64,000 nt of DNA, taken from contig CAWJMF010000006.1 in assembly GCA_963843945.1 (NCBI GenBank), forward strand, positions 1 to 64,000. The letters are read 5' to 3'. Positions 25,247-34,213 of the stretch are shown here, in pieces. The notes beneath the pieces were generated by a model that worked only from the letters and a program-made list of their open reading frames with translations, was not told the origin of the DNA and made no database searches. Source of the DNA: CAWJMF01 sp963843945 (lineage in GTDB: Bacteria; Vulcanimicrobiota; Vulcanimicrobiia; Vulcanimicrobiales; Vulcanimicrobiaceae). Numbering within the stretch: the first letter of the stretch is position 1; each line of letters starts with the position of its first letter. The translations under genes and the position numbers were made by a program.

Positions 25247-26536
25247 ATGAGCTATCAGGACGGCTACCTGTCCGACCTCGTCGGCCGAACTGCGGTGCTC
25301 CCCGACGGGACCGGCATCGGCAAGGTCACGGACTTTCTGGTCGGCAAGCCCGACGACGCCTTCCCGCGGATCGACGGCTTCGTCATCAAGACGAAAGACG
25401 GGTCCCGCTATTCTCCCGTCGCCGAGATCGACGACATCGACCCGCAAGGGGCGGTGACGCTCACGATGGCGCCCCATGCCGAGCCGATCGCCGAAGAGCA
25501 GGCGCTCTTCCTCATCAAGGACCTCTTCGATAAACAAATTGTCGACGTCGACGGACGCAAGGTCGTCCGTATCAACGATCTCGAGATCGCCAACACCGGC
25601 GGGACGCTGCGCGTCGTCGCGGCCGATATCGGCGTTTCCGGTTTGCTGCGCCGGCTGGGTGTGGGCCGCATTGCCCCGCAGGTTCTCGAACGGATTCCGC
25701 GCTCGCTGATCGCCTGGGACAACGTCGCACCGCTGACCGACGTCAACCCAGCTCAAGTGCAGCTTTCGGTTTCCGGCAGCCGCCTCTCGCGACTCCACCC
25801 GTCTGACCTGGCCGAAATCATCACCGACCTGTCGGCGCAAGACGCCGCGCGGGTCGTCAAGTCGCTCGACGACGAGACGGCGGCCGACGCCTTCGAACAT
25901 CTCGACAGCGACACGCAGAAGACGCTGATCGAAGATATCGGCACGGAACGCGCCGCGGACATCGTCTCCGAGATGGACTCGGACGACGCCGCCGACCTCT
26001 TGGGCGAGCTCGACGAAGAACAACGCGCCAACCTGCTTTCGCAGATGGACGACAAGGCGTACGCCGGCGAGTTGAGCGAGCTGGTTCAGTACGAGCCTGA
26101 TACTGCCGGCGGCCTGATGACCACCGACTACGTCTGGATTTACCCGCATCGCACGACGGCTGCGACGATCGCTAAACTTCGCGAGATCGCTCCCGAGTCC
26201 GAGTTCATTTACTACCTCTACGTCACCGACGCGAGCCGCAAGCTGCTGGGCGTGATCTCGGTGCGCCACCTGTTGCTGGCCCTGCCAACGGCGTTCATCC
26301 ATAAACTCATGGAAGTCGATATCGTGAGCGTTTCACCCGACGTCAGTGCGGAAGACGTCGCCTCGACCATCGCACGCTACGACTTGCTGGCAGTTCCCGT
26401 CGTCGACGAAGAGAATCGTATCCTCGGGATCGTAACGGTCGACGACGCGATCGACGCGATCATTCCCGAGAAGATCGCCAACTCGCTGCCGCACATCACG
26501 CGGCATCGCAAGAAGACGCCGCTTGCCACCGGCTAA
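25247..26536 (+). CDS. PRC-barrel / MgtE N-domain / CBS protein without a membrane domain
   Basis: This is a soluble protein of about 429 residues. It has two PRC-barrel-like segments (LSDLVGRTAVLPDGTGIGKV; LFDKQIVDVDGRKVVRINDL) and then an MgtE_N superhelix, about residues 185-300 (SDLAEIITDLSAQDAARV, MDSDDAADLLGELDEE). A CBS pair follows, about 300-415, including the MgtE-like YEPDTAGGLMTTDY linker. The MgtE pore domain is absent. In MgtE the N and CBS domains sense cytosolic Mg2+, so this protein may sense Mg2+ (or another divalent ion) and gate the NRAMP protein encoded next. The ATG at 25247 is chosen because AAAGGGGG lies 8 bases upstream; a GTG at 25238 is possible. The stop overlaps the NRAMP start by 14 bases. 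Confidence 0.88.
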   Translation: MSYQDGYLSDLVGRTAVLPDGTGIGKVTDFLVGKPDDAFPRIDGFVIKTKDGSRYSPVAEIDDIDPQGAVTLTMAPHAEPIAEEQALFLIKDLFDKQIVDVDGRKVVRINDLEIANTGGTLRVVAADIGVSGLLRRLGVGRIAPQVLERIPRSLIAWDNVAPLTDVNPAQVQLSVSGSRLSRLHPSDLAEIITDLSAQDAARVVKSLDDETAADAFEHLDSDTQKTLIEDIGTERAADIVSEMDSDDAADLLGELDEEQRANLLSQMDDKAYAGELSELVQYEPDTAGGLMTTDYVWIYPHRTTAATIAKLREIAPESEFIYYLYVTDASRKLLGVISVRHLLLALPTAFIHKLMEVDIVSVSPDVSAEDVASTIARYDLLAVPVVDEENRILGIVTVDDAIDAIIPEKIANSLPHITRHRKKTPLATG

Positions 26537-27842
26537 CGAAGTCCTCGCGGAGAGCGTCGAGCGGCCGGTCCTTGGCCGCCGCGCGCGTTTTCTTCGCAGC
26601 GCCATGCTGGTCGCGGGCATCCTCGGTCCCGGCTTCATCACCGCGTCGGCCGGCAACGACGTCGGCGGCATCGCGACGTATTCGCTGGCGGGCGCGCAAT
26701 TTGGGTACCGCATCTTATGGACCCTCGTGCCGATCACGATTGCGCTGATCGTCGTCCAGGAGATGGCGGCCCGCATGGGCGTCGTCTCGGGCAAAGGGCT
26801 ATCCGCGCTCATCCGCGAGGAATTCGGCGTCCGCATCGCGCTCGTGACGATGCTCGGTCTGTTCGTGATGAACACCTTCACGACGTCGGCCGAATTTGCC
26901 GGGATCGCCGCGGCCTCGGAGATCTTCCACCTTTCGCGCTACATCGCGGTACCGCTGGCGATGGTCCTCGTATTCTTGTTCGTGCTCCGCTTCAACAACA
27001 AAATCGTCGAGCGAACCTTCGTCGTGCTTTCGCTCGTCTACGTGACGTACATTATTTCCGGAATCGAGGCGCATCCTAACTGGGGCGAGGTCGCCCGCGG
27101 CGCGCTGATTCCGTCGCTCGACCTGAAGGACCCGGCGTACATTGGCATGATCGTCGGTCTGATCGGAACGACGATCTCGCCGTACATGCAGTTCTACCTG
27201 CAGAGCGCCGTCGTGGAGCAAGGCACGCGTCCCGGCGGACTCTTCCTGACGCGAATCGACGTCGTCAACGGTTCGATCCTCGGCATCATCGTGGCCGCCT
27301 TCATGATCATCGCGAATGCGGCTACGATTTTCGTCTACAACGCCGCGCACCCTCAGCATCAAATCGTGATCGTCCAAGCAGCCGATGTCGCGAAAGCTCT
27401 CGAGCCCCTGGCGGGCCGCTTCGCCGAAACGCTCTTCGCCTTTGGAATTCTCAACGCCGGCCTCTTTACGGCAACGGTGTTGCCGCTGTCGACGGCGTAC
27501 CTCATCTGCGAGGCGATGGGATTCGAAGCTTCGGTTAGCCGGAGGTTCAGCGAAGCCCCGGTCTTCTTCGGCCTCTTCTTCGGCGGGCTCGTGATCGGCG
27601 CGGCCCTCGTCTTGATCCCCGGCGTACCGCTCCTGAAGATCGCCTTTTACTCTCAAGTGCTGCAGGGTCTGCTGCTGCCCTTCGAGCTGGTGCTGATGTT
27701 GATCATCATCAATCGCGTGCGGGTCATGGGAATTCATCGCAACTCGCCCGCCGCGAATTTCATCGGGTGGGGCACCGTCATCATCGTTGGAGCGATCGCG
27801 CTTTTCTACACGATTCAGCAGATTCAAAGCGGGGGAAGCTGA
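26523..27842 (+). CDS. NRAMP-family divalent metal transporter, atypical metal site
   Basis: This 439-residue protein has 11 predicted helices of the NRAMP fold. The signature DPGN of helix 1 is replaced here (ITASAGNDVGG), and the helix 6 MPH motif reads SPYMQFYLQ. The metal-binding Met of canonical Mn/Fe transporters is thus not in its usual place. This suggests a divergent NRAMP clade, possibly one with altered ion choice such as Mg2+ (known for NRAMP-related magnesium transporters), but selectivity cannot be read directly. The TTG at 26523 is the only start leaving a normal N-terminus; the next ATG (26604) lies at helix 1. It is coupled to the MgtE_N/CBS protein and followed 6 bases later by an outer-membrane barrel. 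Confidence 0.88.
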   Translation: MPPANEVLAESVERPVLGRRARFLRSAMLVAGILGPGFITASAGNDVGGIATYSLAGAQFGYRILWTLVPITIALIVVQEMAARMGVVSGKGLSALIREEFGVRIALVTMLGLFVMNTFTTSAEFAGIAAASEIFHLSRYIAVPLAMVLVFLFVLRFNNKIVERTFVVLSLVYVTYIISGIEAHPNWGEVARGALIPSLDLKDPAYIGMIVGLIGTTISPYMQFYLQSAVVEQGTRPGGLFLTRIDVVNGSILGIIVAAFMIIANAATIFVYNAAHPQHQIVIVQAADVAKALEPLAGRFAETLFAFGILNAGLFTATVLPLSTAYLICEAMGFEASVSRRFSEAPVFFGLFFGGLVIGAALVLIPGVPLLKIAFYSQVLQGLLLPFELVLMLIIINRVRVMGIHRNSPAANFIGWGTVIIVGAIALFYTIQQIQSGGS

Positions 27843-27848
27843 AACGCA

Positions 27849-29780
27849 ATGCGCCGCCGCGCCGTCTTCGCGCTCGCCTTCGTCGCGAGCGCCGGCCTCC
27901 TGACGGTCTCGCGCGCGGCGTACGCGCAGAGTCCGCCACTGCCTGCCGGTTCGCCGTCGCCCGCCGCGTCGGCCTCCGCGCAGCCCGCAGCAACGCCCCG
28001 CGCGCTCGGATTGCATTTTGCGACCCACGCCTATGCCTCGCTCGTCGACCAAAGCACGGCGGGCGAAGGCCAAGTTGGGCCGGAGGCGGCGGGGTTCGCC
28101 AACGGAGCCGCACTTGCGCCCAATACACCTTACGATTTGTTTTCGAGCGCGCCCGAGGTACCGGGCGTCGCGGGCATCGGCAGCATCATCTCGACGGCGA
28201 ACTACGGTTTACCGAAGTTCGATCTCAGTGCTACCGCGGGGCTCGGCTACGTGCGCGGCAGCACCACGAACGCGGCATACTGGACCGAGGACCTCATGCC
28301 GACGATCAATCCCCACGTCGGCTCGGAAGCGCTGGGCTACCGCGTCACCTTTCCGACGCACGCCGGCCAGGACGACGGAACCGCGTTGCGGATTTCGGTA
28401 CTTTCGGGCAGCATTGCGACGGCCGACGGCAATCTCAAAGTGCGCGGCGGCTGGTTCGACCTCGCGCAGACGGATCGATTCGTCTTCGCGCAACCCGCGC
28501 TGACGAGCGTCAACCCGGCGATCGCCTATGCGCCGGCCGAGTCGCTCTCTAGCGGCTTGGCCGGAACCGATCTTTGGCAGCCGTACGCTTCGGCGCTTCC
28601 GCTGGCCGGCGTCGACGTCGTCGCCAAACACGATATCGACACCCTCGAACTGACGAATGCCGCTCTTCCCTCATTGCCCGGCGACTCGGCGCTGCTCACG
28701 ATGGGCTCCTTTGTGATGGACCACGGCGAGGGAACGCGCTTCTCCGCGCAAGTCGCGCACATCGCTACGGGCGGCACGCCGTTCGTAACGACCGTCCCCT
28801 TCGGAACCAATCCGGTCTTCGAGGAAACGCCGCAAGGGACGCTGCCGACGAGTACGCTGAGCGGTCAGCAAGAAACCGTTGCCGGACTGCGGGCGACTTT
28901 CCACGTCGACACCGGTTGGAACGTCGACGGCATCGTCGAGATCGGACGCTCCTGGTACGAAGCCTTTCCGGTCGTGCGGCCCGGGACCGAAGCGCCCGGC
29001 GGATACTACCACGTGGGCCTGACGAAGACGCAAGGCCGCGTAACCGCCTCGCTCGACCTCTATCGCATGGAGCCGCGTTACGCGACGATCATCTTGCCTT
29101 ACGGCGCGCCCGAAAATCAGTGGAGCACCGCGTTCGCGTGGCCCGGGCAGTGGCTCAAATCGAACTACCAGATGATCGACAACTCGGTCCTCGGCGTGAA
29201 CCGTCAAGGGTTCCGCTTCCGGTACTACGTCGACAAGGGGCCGCTGGAAGTGCATCTCGAGTACACCTACCTGCGCCAGCTCGAGTACGAAACCGTTTCG
29301 ACGTCGACCCAAGCCGGTTTCGTCGACGGTTACTACTTGCCGCAGCAAGACGGTTTCGGGACGCTCGGCACGCAGAAGCGCTACGCCGGCTGGATCGCTT
29401 GGCATCCGTCGTTCGGCGATCTCACCCTCGACCTCGTCGACGACGAACTCTATCGTCCGTTCTACGCTTCGCATCCCGGCGACCAGGTCTCGTACACCGT
29501 GCCGCAAGCCGTGCTGACGTACTCGCGCCACATCTCACCGGCGATCGTCGCGGCTGCCGGCACCGGCAGCTACGGAATGAACGGCGCGTTCTCGGAGCCA
29601 ATCGACTTCTTCCAGCGGCTCTATTTCGCGGGCATCGTCATGCAGCAGACCCCGCAAGCCTCGCTGCTCGTCAGCTTCCGGCGCACGACCTTCGCGGGCA
29701 TCACGACCTACCCGGCCTCGCCGCTCTCGCCCGATTTCACCGGCTCGGCCCTCATCGTCGAGCAGCGCTTCTCGTTCTAG
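27849..29780 (+). CDS. Outer-membrane beta-barrel protein of unknown function
   Basis: This 643-residue protein has a signal peptide (cleavage near AAYAQSP), an Ala/Pro/Ser-rich linker, and then alternating strands rich in Tyr, Trp and Gly. It ends in LIVEQRFSF, with the C-terminal Phe expected for BAM-dependent barrels. There is no TonB box or plug domain, so it is probably a porin-like channel. It starts 6 bases after the NRAMP stop and is surely in the same operon, so a role in passing the metal ion across the outer membrane is a reasonable inference. It also indicates a diderm envelope. Confidence 0.75.
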   Translation: MRRRAVFALAFVASAGLLTVSRAAYAQSPPLPAGSPSPAASASAQPAATPRALGLHFATHAYASLVDQSTAGEGQVGPEAAGFANGAALAPNTPYDLFSSAPEVPGVAGIGSIISTANYGLPKFDLSATAGLGYVRGSTTNAAYWTEDLMPTINPHVGSEALGYRVTFPTHAGQDDGTALRISVLSGSIATADGNLKVRGGWFDLAQTDRFVFAQPALTSVNPAIAYAPAESLSSGLAGTDLWQPYASALPLAGVDVVAKHDIDTLELTNAALPSLPGDSALLTMGSFVMDHGEGTRFSAQVAHIATGGTPFVTTVPFGTNPVFEETPQGTLPTSTLSGQQETVAGLRATFHVDTGWNVDGIVEIGRSWYEAFPVVRPGTEAPGGYYHVGLTKTQGRVTASLDLYRMEPRYATIILPYGAPENQWSTAFAWPGQWLKSNYQMIDNSVLGVNRQGFRFRYYVDKGPLEVHLEYTYLRQLEYETVSTSTQAGFVDGYYLPQQDGFGTLGTQKRYAGWIAWHPSFGDLTLDLVDDELYRPFYASHPGDQVSYTVPQAVLTYSRHISPAIVAAAGTGSYGMNGAFSEPIDFFQRLYFAGIVMQQTPQASLLVSFRRTTFAGITTYPASPLSPDFTGSALIVEQRFSF

Positions 29781-29821
29781 GCTTGAGGACGCGCCGAGTC
29801 GTCCCGTTGGGCCGGAGGACT

Positions 29822-30142
29822 TCAGCCCTTGACCGCGTGCATTCCAAGGTAGAACACGTACGCGACGATCAGCGCGCCCAAGGCTAGGACGCCCATCACG
29901 ACCCCGCGGGGGCGGCCTCGCCGTTCGAACGCCGAAGCCATCGCGTAGATGCCGCCGACCAAAATCGCCAAGATCCAATGGAGCGCGGGCGGAGCGGCTC
30001 CGCCAATCCACCAGGTGAGCGCACCCAGCACGATTTGGAGGACCAGCAGATAGAGCACGTAGCGCCGGGCCGGGCCCCAAAAGATCGCGACGAGCGCAGT
30101 CAGAAAGACGACGAATCCCAGGGCATAGTGAGCGTTCAGCAT
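29822..30142 (-). CDS. Small membrane protein, three to four helices
   Basis: This 106-residue protein has hydrophobic helices at about 5-22, 29-46, 55-70 and 83-102, with a short basic loop (ERRGRPRG). No family was recognised with certainty. The start is ATG at 30142, divergent from the PucR gene with a 17-base gap. Confidence 0.65.
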   Translation of the reverse strand: MLNAHYALGFVVFLTALVAIFWGPARRYVLYLLVLQIVLGALTWWIGGAAPPALHWILAILVGGIYAMASAFERRGRPRGVVMGVLALGALIVAYVFYLGMHAVKG

Positions 30143-30159
30143 GTCCTTGGGCCCTTCGC

Positions 30160-31386
30160 GTGACGGAAACGATGCTCTTGTCGAACGACGAGCTGGTCGA
30201 GTTTGCCGAAGGTCTAGCCCGCATCGCCTCCTCGGGCGGCGGGGTCAAGGCCCTCGCCGCGCACGTCGCCGGCGCCCTGCAAGCCGCGGTCCTGGTCGAG
30301 GATGCCGAGTGGCGTCACGTCGCCTTGGCCGGCGCCAGCGCGCGCTCGATCCCGCCCTCAGCCCGCGAACTGATCGCGGCGGCCGGGCGCGACGCGAGTG
30401 AGAACACCGTACGGCTGCCGGGCCGCGGCGATGCCGCCGACGGGCTCGCGGCGCGGATTCGCAGCGGGGATGCGCCCCTCGGCTGGCTCGCCGTCTTTCC
30501 GAATGCGGCCGGCTCCGGTCCGATGCCGGGAGCAGTCCGTCTGGCCGCCGCGGCGATCGCCGTTGAGCTTTCGCGCGACGGCGGCGGCGCGAAGAATCGC
30601 CGCCGTTCGTTCTGGGACCGGCTCATCGCTCGCGCTTACGACGATCCGATCGAAGCGCGCGACGATGCGGCTTCCCGCGGCATCACCCTCGCCGCGGGTT
30701 ACGTCGCGGTTGCGGTCGAGGCCGAAGGGCTCGACGAAGCCTCGGCGACGACCAAAAGCGCCGAACTGCGCCGGATTTGCCTCGAAACGCTCCGCTCGGG
30801 TTCCGGCGAAATCGTCGTGCTCGAGCGCGGCGGGGGCTTCGTCTTCCTTTGTCCGGCGCCGCTCGAGGTCGATGCGCAAAACGTACGCACCGCCGCGACG
30901 CTCATCACGCGCGCCGCAACCAAAGGTCACTTCGGCGCCAAGATCGTCGGCGGCGTCGGCCGTCCGGCTGAAGCGATCGACGCTGCCAAGACGGTCGACG
31001 AAGCGCGCGAATCGATGTTCATCGCGCGGCGGCTGTTCGGCGGCTCGCGGGTGATGCCGTACGAGGACCTCGGGGTCTATCCGCTGCTGCTGCGCGGCAA
31101 TGCCGGGGCCGTCGAGCTGCGCGCCTTCGCGGAACGCATCCTCGCGCCGCTGCGCGCCTACGACGAGAAGCATCAAACGGAACTGATTCGGACGCTTCGG
31201 CTCTATTTCGACGTCGGGCAGAACGTGAAGACCGCCGCCGCGGAACTTTCGGTTCACCGCCACACGGTTTTCTACCGTTTGCGGCAAATCTCCGAGATTA
31301 GCGGGCACGATCTCGATAGCGCCCACGACCAACTCACCCTGAGAACAGCGATGGCCATCGATGCACTCGACCCTCACGAACGGTGA
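30160..31386 (+). CDS. PucR-type transcriptional regulator
   Basis: This 408-residue protein has a PucR C-terminal helix-turn-helix at about residues 345-400 (LIRTLRLYFDVGQNVKTAAA, then ELSVHRHTVFYRLRQI). Before it lies a GGDEF-like/CdaR middle domain, and at the N-terminus a GAF-like sensor region. PucR/CdaR proteins often activate purine or amino-acid catabolism and nitrogen assimilation. The gene overlaps the glutamine synthetase start by 26 bases, so the two are co-expressed. GTG 30160 and ATG 30172 are both usable; the ATG has GGAA a few bases upstream. Confidence 0.88.
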   Translation: MTETMLLSNDELVEFAEGLARIASSGGGVKALAAHVAGALQAAVLVEDAEWRHVALAGASARSIPPSARELIAAAGRDASENTVRLPGRGDAADGLAARIRSGDAPLGWLAVFPNAAGSGPMPGAVRLAAAAIAVELSRDGGGAKNRRRSFWDRLIARAYDDPIEARDDAASRGITLAAGYVAVAVEAEGLDEASATTKSAELRRICLETLRSGSGEIVVLERGGGFVFLCPAPLEVDAQNVRTAATLITRAATKGHFGAKIVGGVGRPAEAIDAAKTVDEARESMFIARRLFGGSRVMPYEDLGVYPLLLRGNAGAVELRAFAERILAPLRAYDEKHQTELIRTLRLYFDVGQNVKTAAAELSVHRHTVFYRLRQISEISGHDLDSAHDQLTLRTAMAIDALDPHER

Positions 31387-32710
31387 ACGTAAAGCGCTGA
31401 CCAAGCGCGAGATCTTGCGTCAGGCGAAGGAGCGCGACGTGCGCTTTTTGCGGCTTTCGTTCGTCGACATCCTCGGCATCTCGAAGACCGTTACGATCCC
31501 GATCGGCGAGCTCGAACGCGCGCTCGAAGGCAAGGTCACCTTTGACGGCGGCTCGATCGACGGCTTCGTGCGCGGCGAGGAAGCCGACATGATGCTGCTT
31601 CCGGACCTGTCGACCTTCGCCGTCTATCCTTGGACGATCGGAACGCAAGCGGTCGAGGCGCGCTTGATCTGCGACATCGCGACGCCCGACGGCGAGCCGT
31701 TCGAAGGCGATCCGCGCACGACGCTGCGCCGCGCGATCGACGATTCGAGCGACGTGCTGGCCGGTTTGCGAACCGGCCTCGAAGTCGAGTTCTATCTCTT
31801 CGAGCTTGACGCAGACGGCCTGCCGACGACCTCCACCTCGGACGTCGGCTCTTATTTCGACATCAACGAGTCCGATCGAGGCGAAGCGGCGCGCATCGAA
31901 ATCGTCACCGCCCTCGAGGCGATGGGCATCTCCGTCGCGAGCGCGCACCACGAGCACGGCGCCGGACAGCACGAGATCGACTTGAACGACGCGGGCATCC
32001 TCGCGACGGCAGACGCGCTGAGCACGGTGCGCACCGTCGCCAAACACGTCGCGGCTCGTCACAAGCTGCACGCGACCTTCATGCCCAAGCCGCTCGAATC
32101 GCTCGCCGGGAGCGGGCTGCACGTCTACTTCGACCTGCGCCGGAGTGCCGATGAAACGCCCGACGAGTCCGGCGAACTTAGCGAGGAATCGCTTTTCGCC
32201 ATCGCCGGGTTGCTCGAGCACGCGCAGGCCTACACGGCGATCTGCAATCCGACGGTCAACTCCTACAAACGCCTGGTCGCGGCTTGGGACGCGCCGATTT
32301 ACACGGTCTGGTCGAACCGCAGCGCCAACGCGCTAGTGCGCGTCCCGGTGCAGTCGGGCGCGTCCCGGATCGAAGTGCGCAGCGCCGATCCGTCCTGCAA
32401 TCCCTACCTCGCCTTGGCCGTCTTGCTCGCCAGCGCCGCGCACGGCTTGCACACCCACGCCTTGCCCGGCGATCCACTGGAAGGTTCGACCTACGAGCTG
32501 AATGGCAAAGAGCGCGAGAAGCGCCGGATCCACACGTTGCCCAAGTCGCTGCGGCAGGCGTTGGCCGAGCTCGACCGGGATGCCGTGGTCCGCGGAGCGC
32601 TCGGCGACCACATCTATCACGCCTTCCGCGATGCGAAAACCGCGGAGTACGAGCGCTACCGGAGGGCCGTTCATCCCTGGGAAAGGGAGGCCTACCTCCG
32701 GGTCTATTAG
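31361..32710 (+). CDS. glnA: Glutamine synthetase type I
   Basis: This 449-residue ATP-dependent enzyme makes glutamine from glutamate and ammonia (or a gamma-glutamyl compound from an amine). Motifs include FVDILGISKTV, the beta-grasp VTFDGGSIDGF, the GS signature HHEHGAGQHEID, GSGLHVYFDL, and the Arg-rich ATP/glutamate site (RVPVQSGASRIEVRSADPS). Length fits the short GS-I-alpha form. The usual adenylylation-site Tyr motif is not present in its canonical form. Being coupled to a PucR regulator rather than to GlnR/PII genes, it could be the main GS or a specialised one (for example for polyamines); the sequence does not settle this. Confidence 0.92.
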   Translation: MHSTLTNGERKALTKREILRQAKERDVRFLRLSFVDILGISKTVTIPIGELERALEGKVTFDGGSIDGFVRGEEADMMLLPDLSTFAVYPWTIGTQAVEARLICDIATPDGEPFEGDPRTTLRRAIDDSSDVLAGLRTGLEVEFYLFELDADGLPTTSTSDVGSYFDINESDRGEAARIEIVTALEAMGISVASAHHEHGAGQHEIDLNDAGILATADALSTVRTVAKHVAARHKLHATFMPKPLESLAGSGLHVYFDLRRSADETPDESGELSEESLFAIAGLLEHAQAYTAICNPTVNSYKRLVAAWDAPIYTVWSNRSANALVRVPVQSGASRIEVRSADPSCNPYLALAVLLASAAHGLHTHALPGDPLEGSTYELNGKEREKRRIHTLPKSLRQALAELDRDAVVRGALGDHIYHAFRDAKTAEYERYRRAVHPWEREAYLRVY

Positions 32711-32785
32711 CCGCTCTCTCGTACCCCAAACGACCTGATCGAAACCCTTGAGGAAGCCCCGCCGGCGACCGATTGATATAAAGGT

Positions 32786-34213
32786 ATGACGGCGTCCGGG
32801 CCGGCCGAACACCTCGGGTACGCGCGAGCGACCCCAGGTGAGCGATGGTGGGCTTTCTTGGTCGCGCTGGGCCTCTTGGGCTCGGCGCTTATTGCCTTTG
32901 GCCACGCCCAAAAACCGTGGCCCGCTTACGACGGGTTCCTGCCCTCGATCTTAGCGGCCGCTTTCGTTGCGATGATCGTGACCTCCGCGATCCTGCGCAA
33001 CCAGTACCGCGGCTCGCACTTCGCGCCGTTCGCGTTTCTCTCGACGACGTATGCGACGGCTGCGGCCGTCTTGATCCCGTACATCGTCCTGTATCCTCAC
33101 GCGTTTTCGGCGACCTCGTTTGGTACCGGTCTACAGACCGCGCCGTGGCTGTGGATCGAATGGCACGCCGCTTTCATCGTCTCGCTCGGCGTCTACGTGC
33201 TGGCCGATCGTTTCTTCGCGGTACGCCCGGTCGACACGCAACTCGCCGCGCGTCTGGTCCGCGGCTACGTCATCCTGGTCATTGCCGTCGCCGAAGCGGC
33301 CGTCATCACGACGATCGTCTTCCACGACCGCCTCCCGGCGCTCGAGTTGCTGCGCGGTGGAACCACGCCGCTCTTCCACGTCCTCATCCAGCTGCTCATC
33401 GGAACCTGCGTCGTCGTCTTCATCGCGCTGCTCTTGCGTTCGGGTGCGCGCGACACGATTCACCTGTGGCTGGCCATCGTCGTCATCGCGCTGGTCGTCG
33501 AGATCTCCCTGAGCGCTGAAGTCGGACGCCACACGTTCACCGTCGGCTGGTACACGGCCGTGCTGGCGGCGCTGGTCTGGCAAGCCTTGCTGCTGGCCGC
33601 CCAACTCCAGCACGCCAACGAGCAGATGGAAGCCTACGGCAACCAAGCCCGGACGCTGATCGAGGAAACGCTGCGCGACGCGCTGACCGGACTCTACAAC
33701 CGGCGCGGCTTCGACGACCGTTTCGAAGAGGCACTCGAACAGTGCCGCTCGACGCTGCAGCCGATCGGGTTGATCGCGCTCGACCTCGATTATTTCAAGA
33801 GCTTTAACGACCACTACGGTCATCTCGCCGGCGACGAAGCCTTGCGCCGCATCGGCGGCGCGCTTTCGAGCGTCGCCAATCGCAACGAGGACACGTGCTG
33901 CCGGATCGGCGGTGAGGAATTCGCGATCGTGCTGCCCTTCACCGACGAACCGGGCGCGTTGACGGTTGCCGAGCGCGTGCGCGCCGCGGTGATGCGCTTG
34001 AAGATCCCACACGCCCCAACCGCACCGATTCCGACGATGACCGTCAGCATCGGCGTCGCGGTCAGCGACGGCCGTATCCGAAGCTCGACCAAGCAGCTCT
34101 ATGAAGCCGCCGATCAAGCCCTCTACAAAGCCAAGCGACTCGGGCGCAATCGAATTTCGACGGCCAGCAGCGGTGCGGACATCGAAGAGGCGCCCTCAGC
34201 GCAAGCCGGCTAA
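32786..34213 (+). CDS. MASE4-like diguanylate cyclase (GGDEF)
   Basis: This 475-residue protein has about eight transmembrane helices in residues 20-275, in a MASE4-like sensor, then a GGDEF domain. The active site reads GGEEF, and RNED five residues before it is an I-site (RxxD) for product inhibition, so active c-di-GMP synthesis with feedback is expected. The upstream sequence has GATATA/TATAAA only a few bases before the ATG, which could be a minus-10 for a leaderless transcript. The 3' end overlaps the convergent PLP decarboxylase by 18 bases. Confidence 0.9.
   Translation: MTASGPAEHLGYARATPGERWWAFLVALGLLGSALIAFGHAQKPWPAYDGFLPSILAAAFVAMIVTSAILRNQYRGSHFAPFAFLSTTYATAAAVLIPYIVLYPHAFSATSFGTGLQTAPWLWIEWHAAFIVSLGVYVLADRFFAVRPVDTQLAARLVRGYVILVIAVAEAAVITTIVFHDRLPALELLRGGTTPLFHVLIQLLIGTCVVVFIALLLRSGARDTIHLWLAIVVIALVVEISLSAEVGRHTFTVGWYTAVLAALVWQALLLAAQLQHANEQMEAYGNQARTLIEETLRDALTGLYNRRGFDDRFEEALEQCRSTLQPIGLIALDLDYFKSFNDHYGHLAGDEALRRIGGALSSVANRNEDTCCRIGGEEFAIVLPFTDEPGALTVAERVRAAVMRLKIPHAPTAPIPTMTVSIGVAVSDGRIRSSTKQLYEAADQALYKAKRLGRNRISTASSGADIEEAPSAQAG

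Noticed and set aside
24802..25248. Minus-strand gene before the metal operon
   Set aside because: It runs through the terminator hairpin and has low-complexity Arg/Gly composition without motif.
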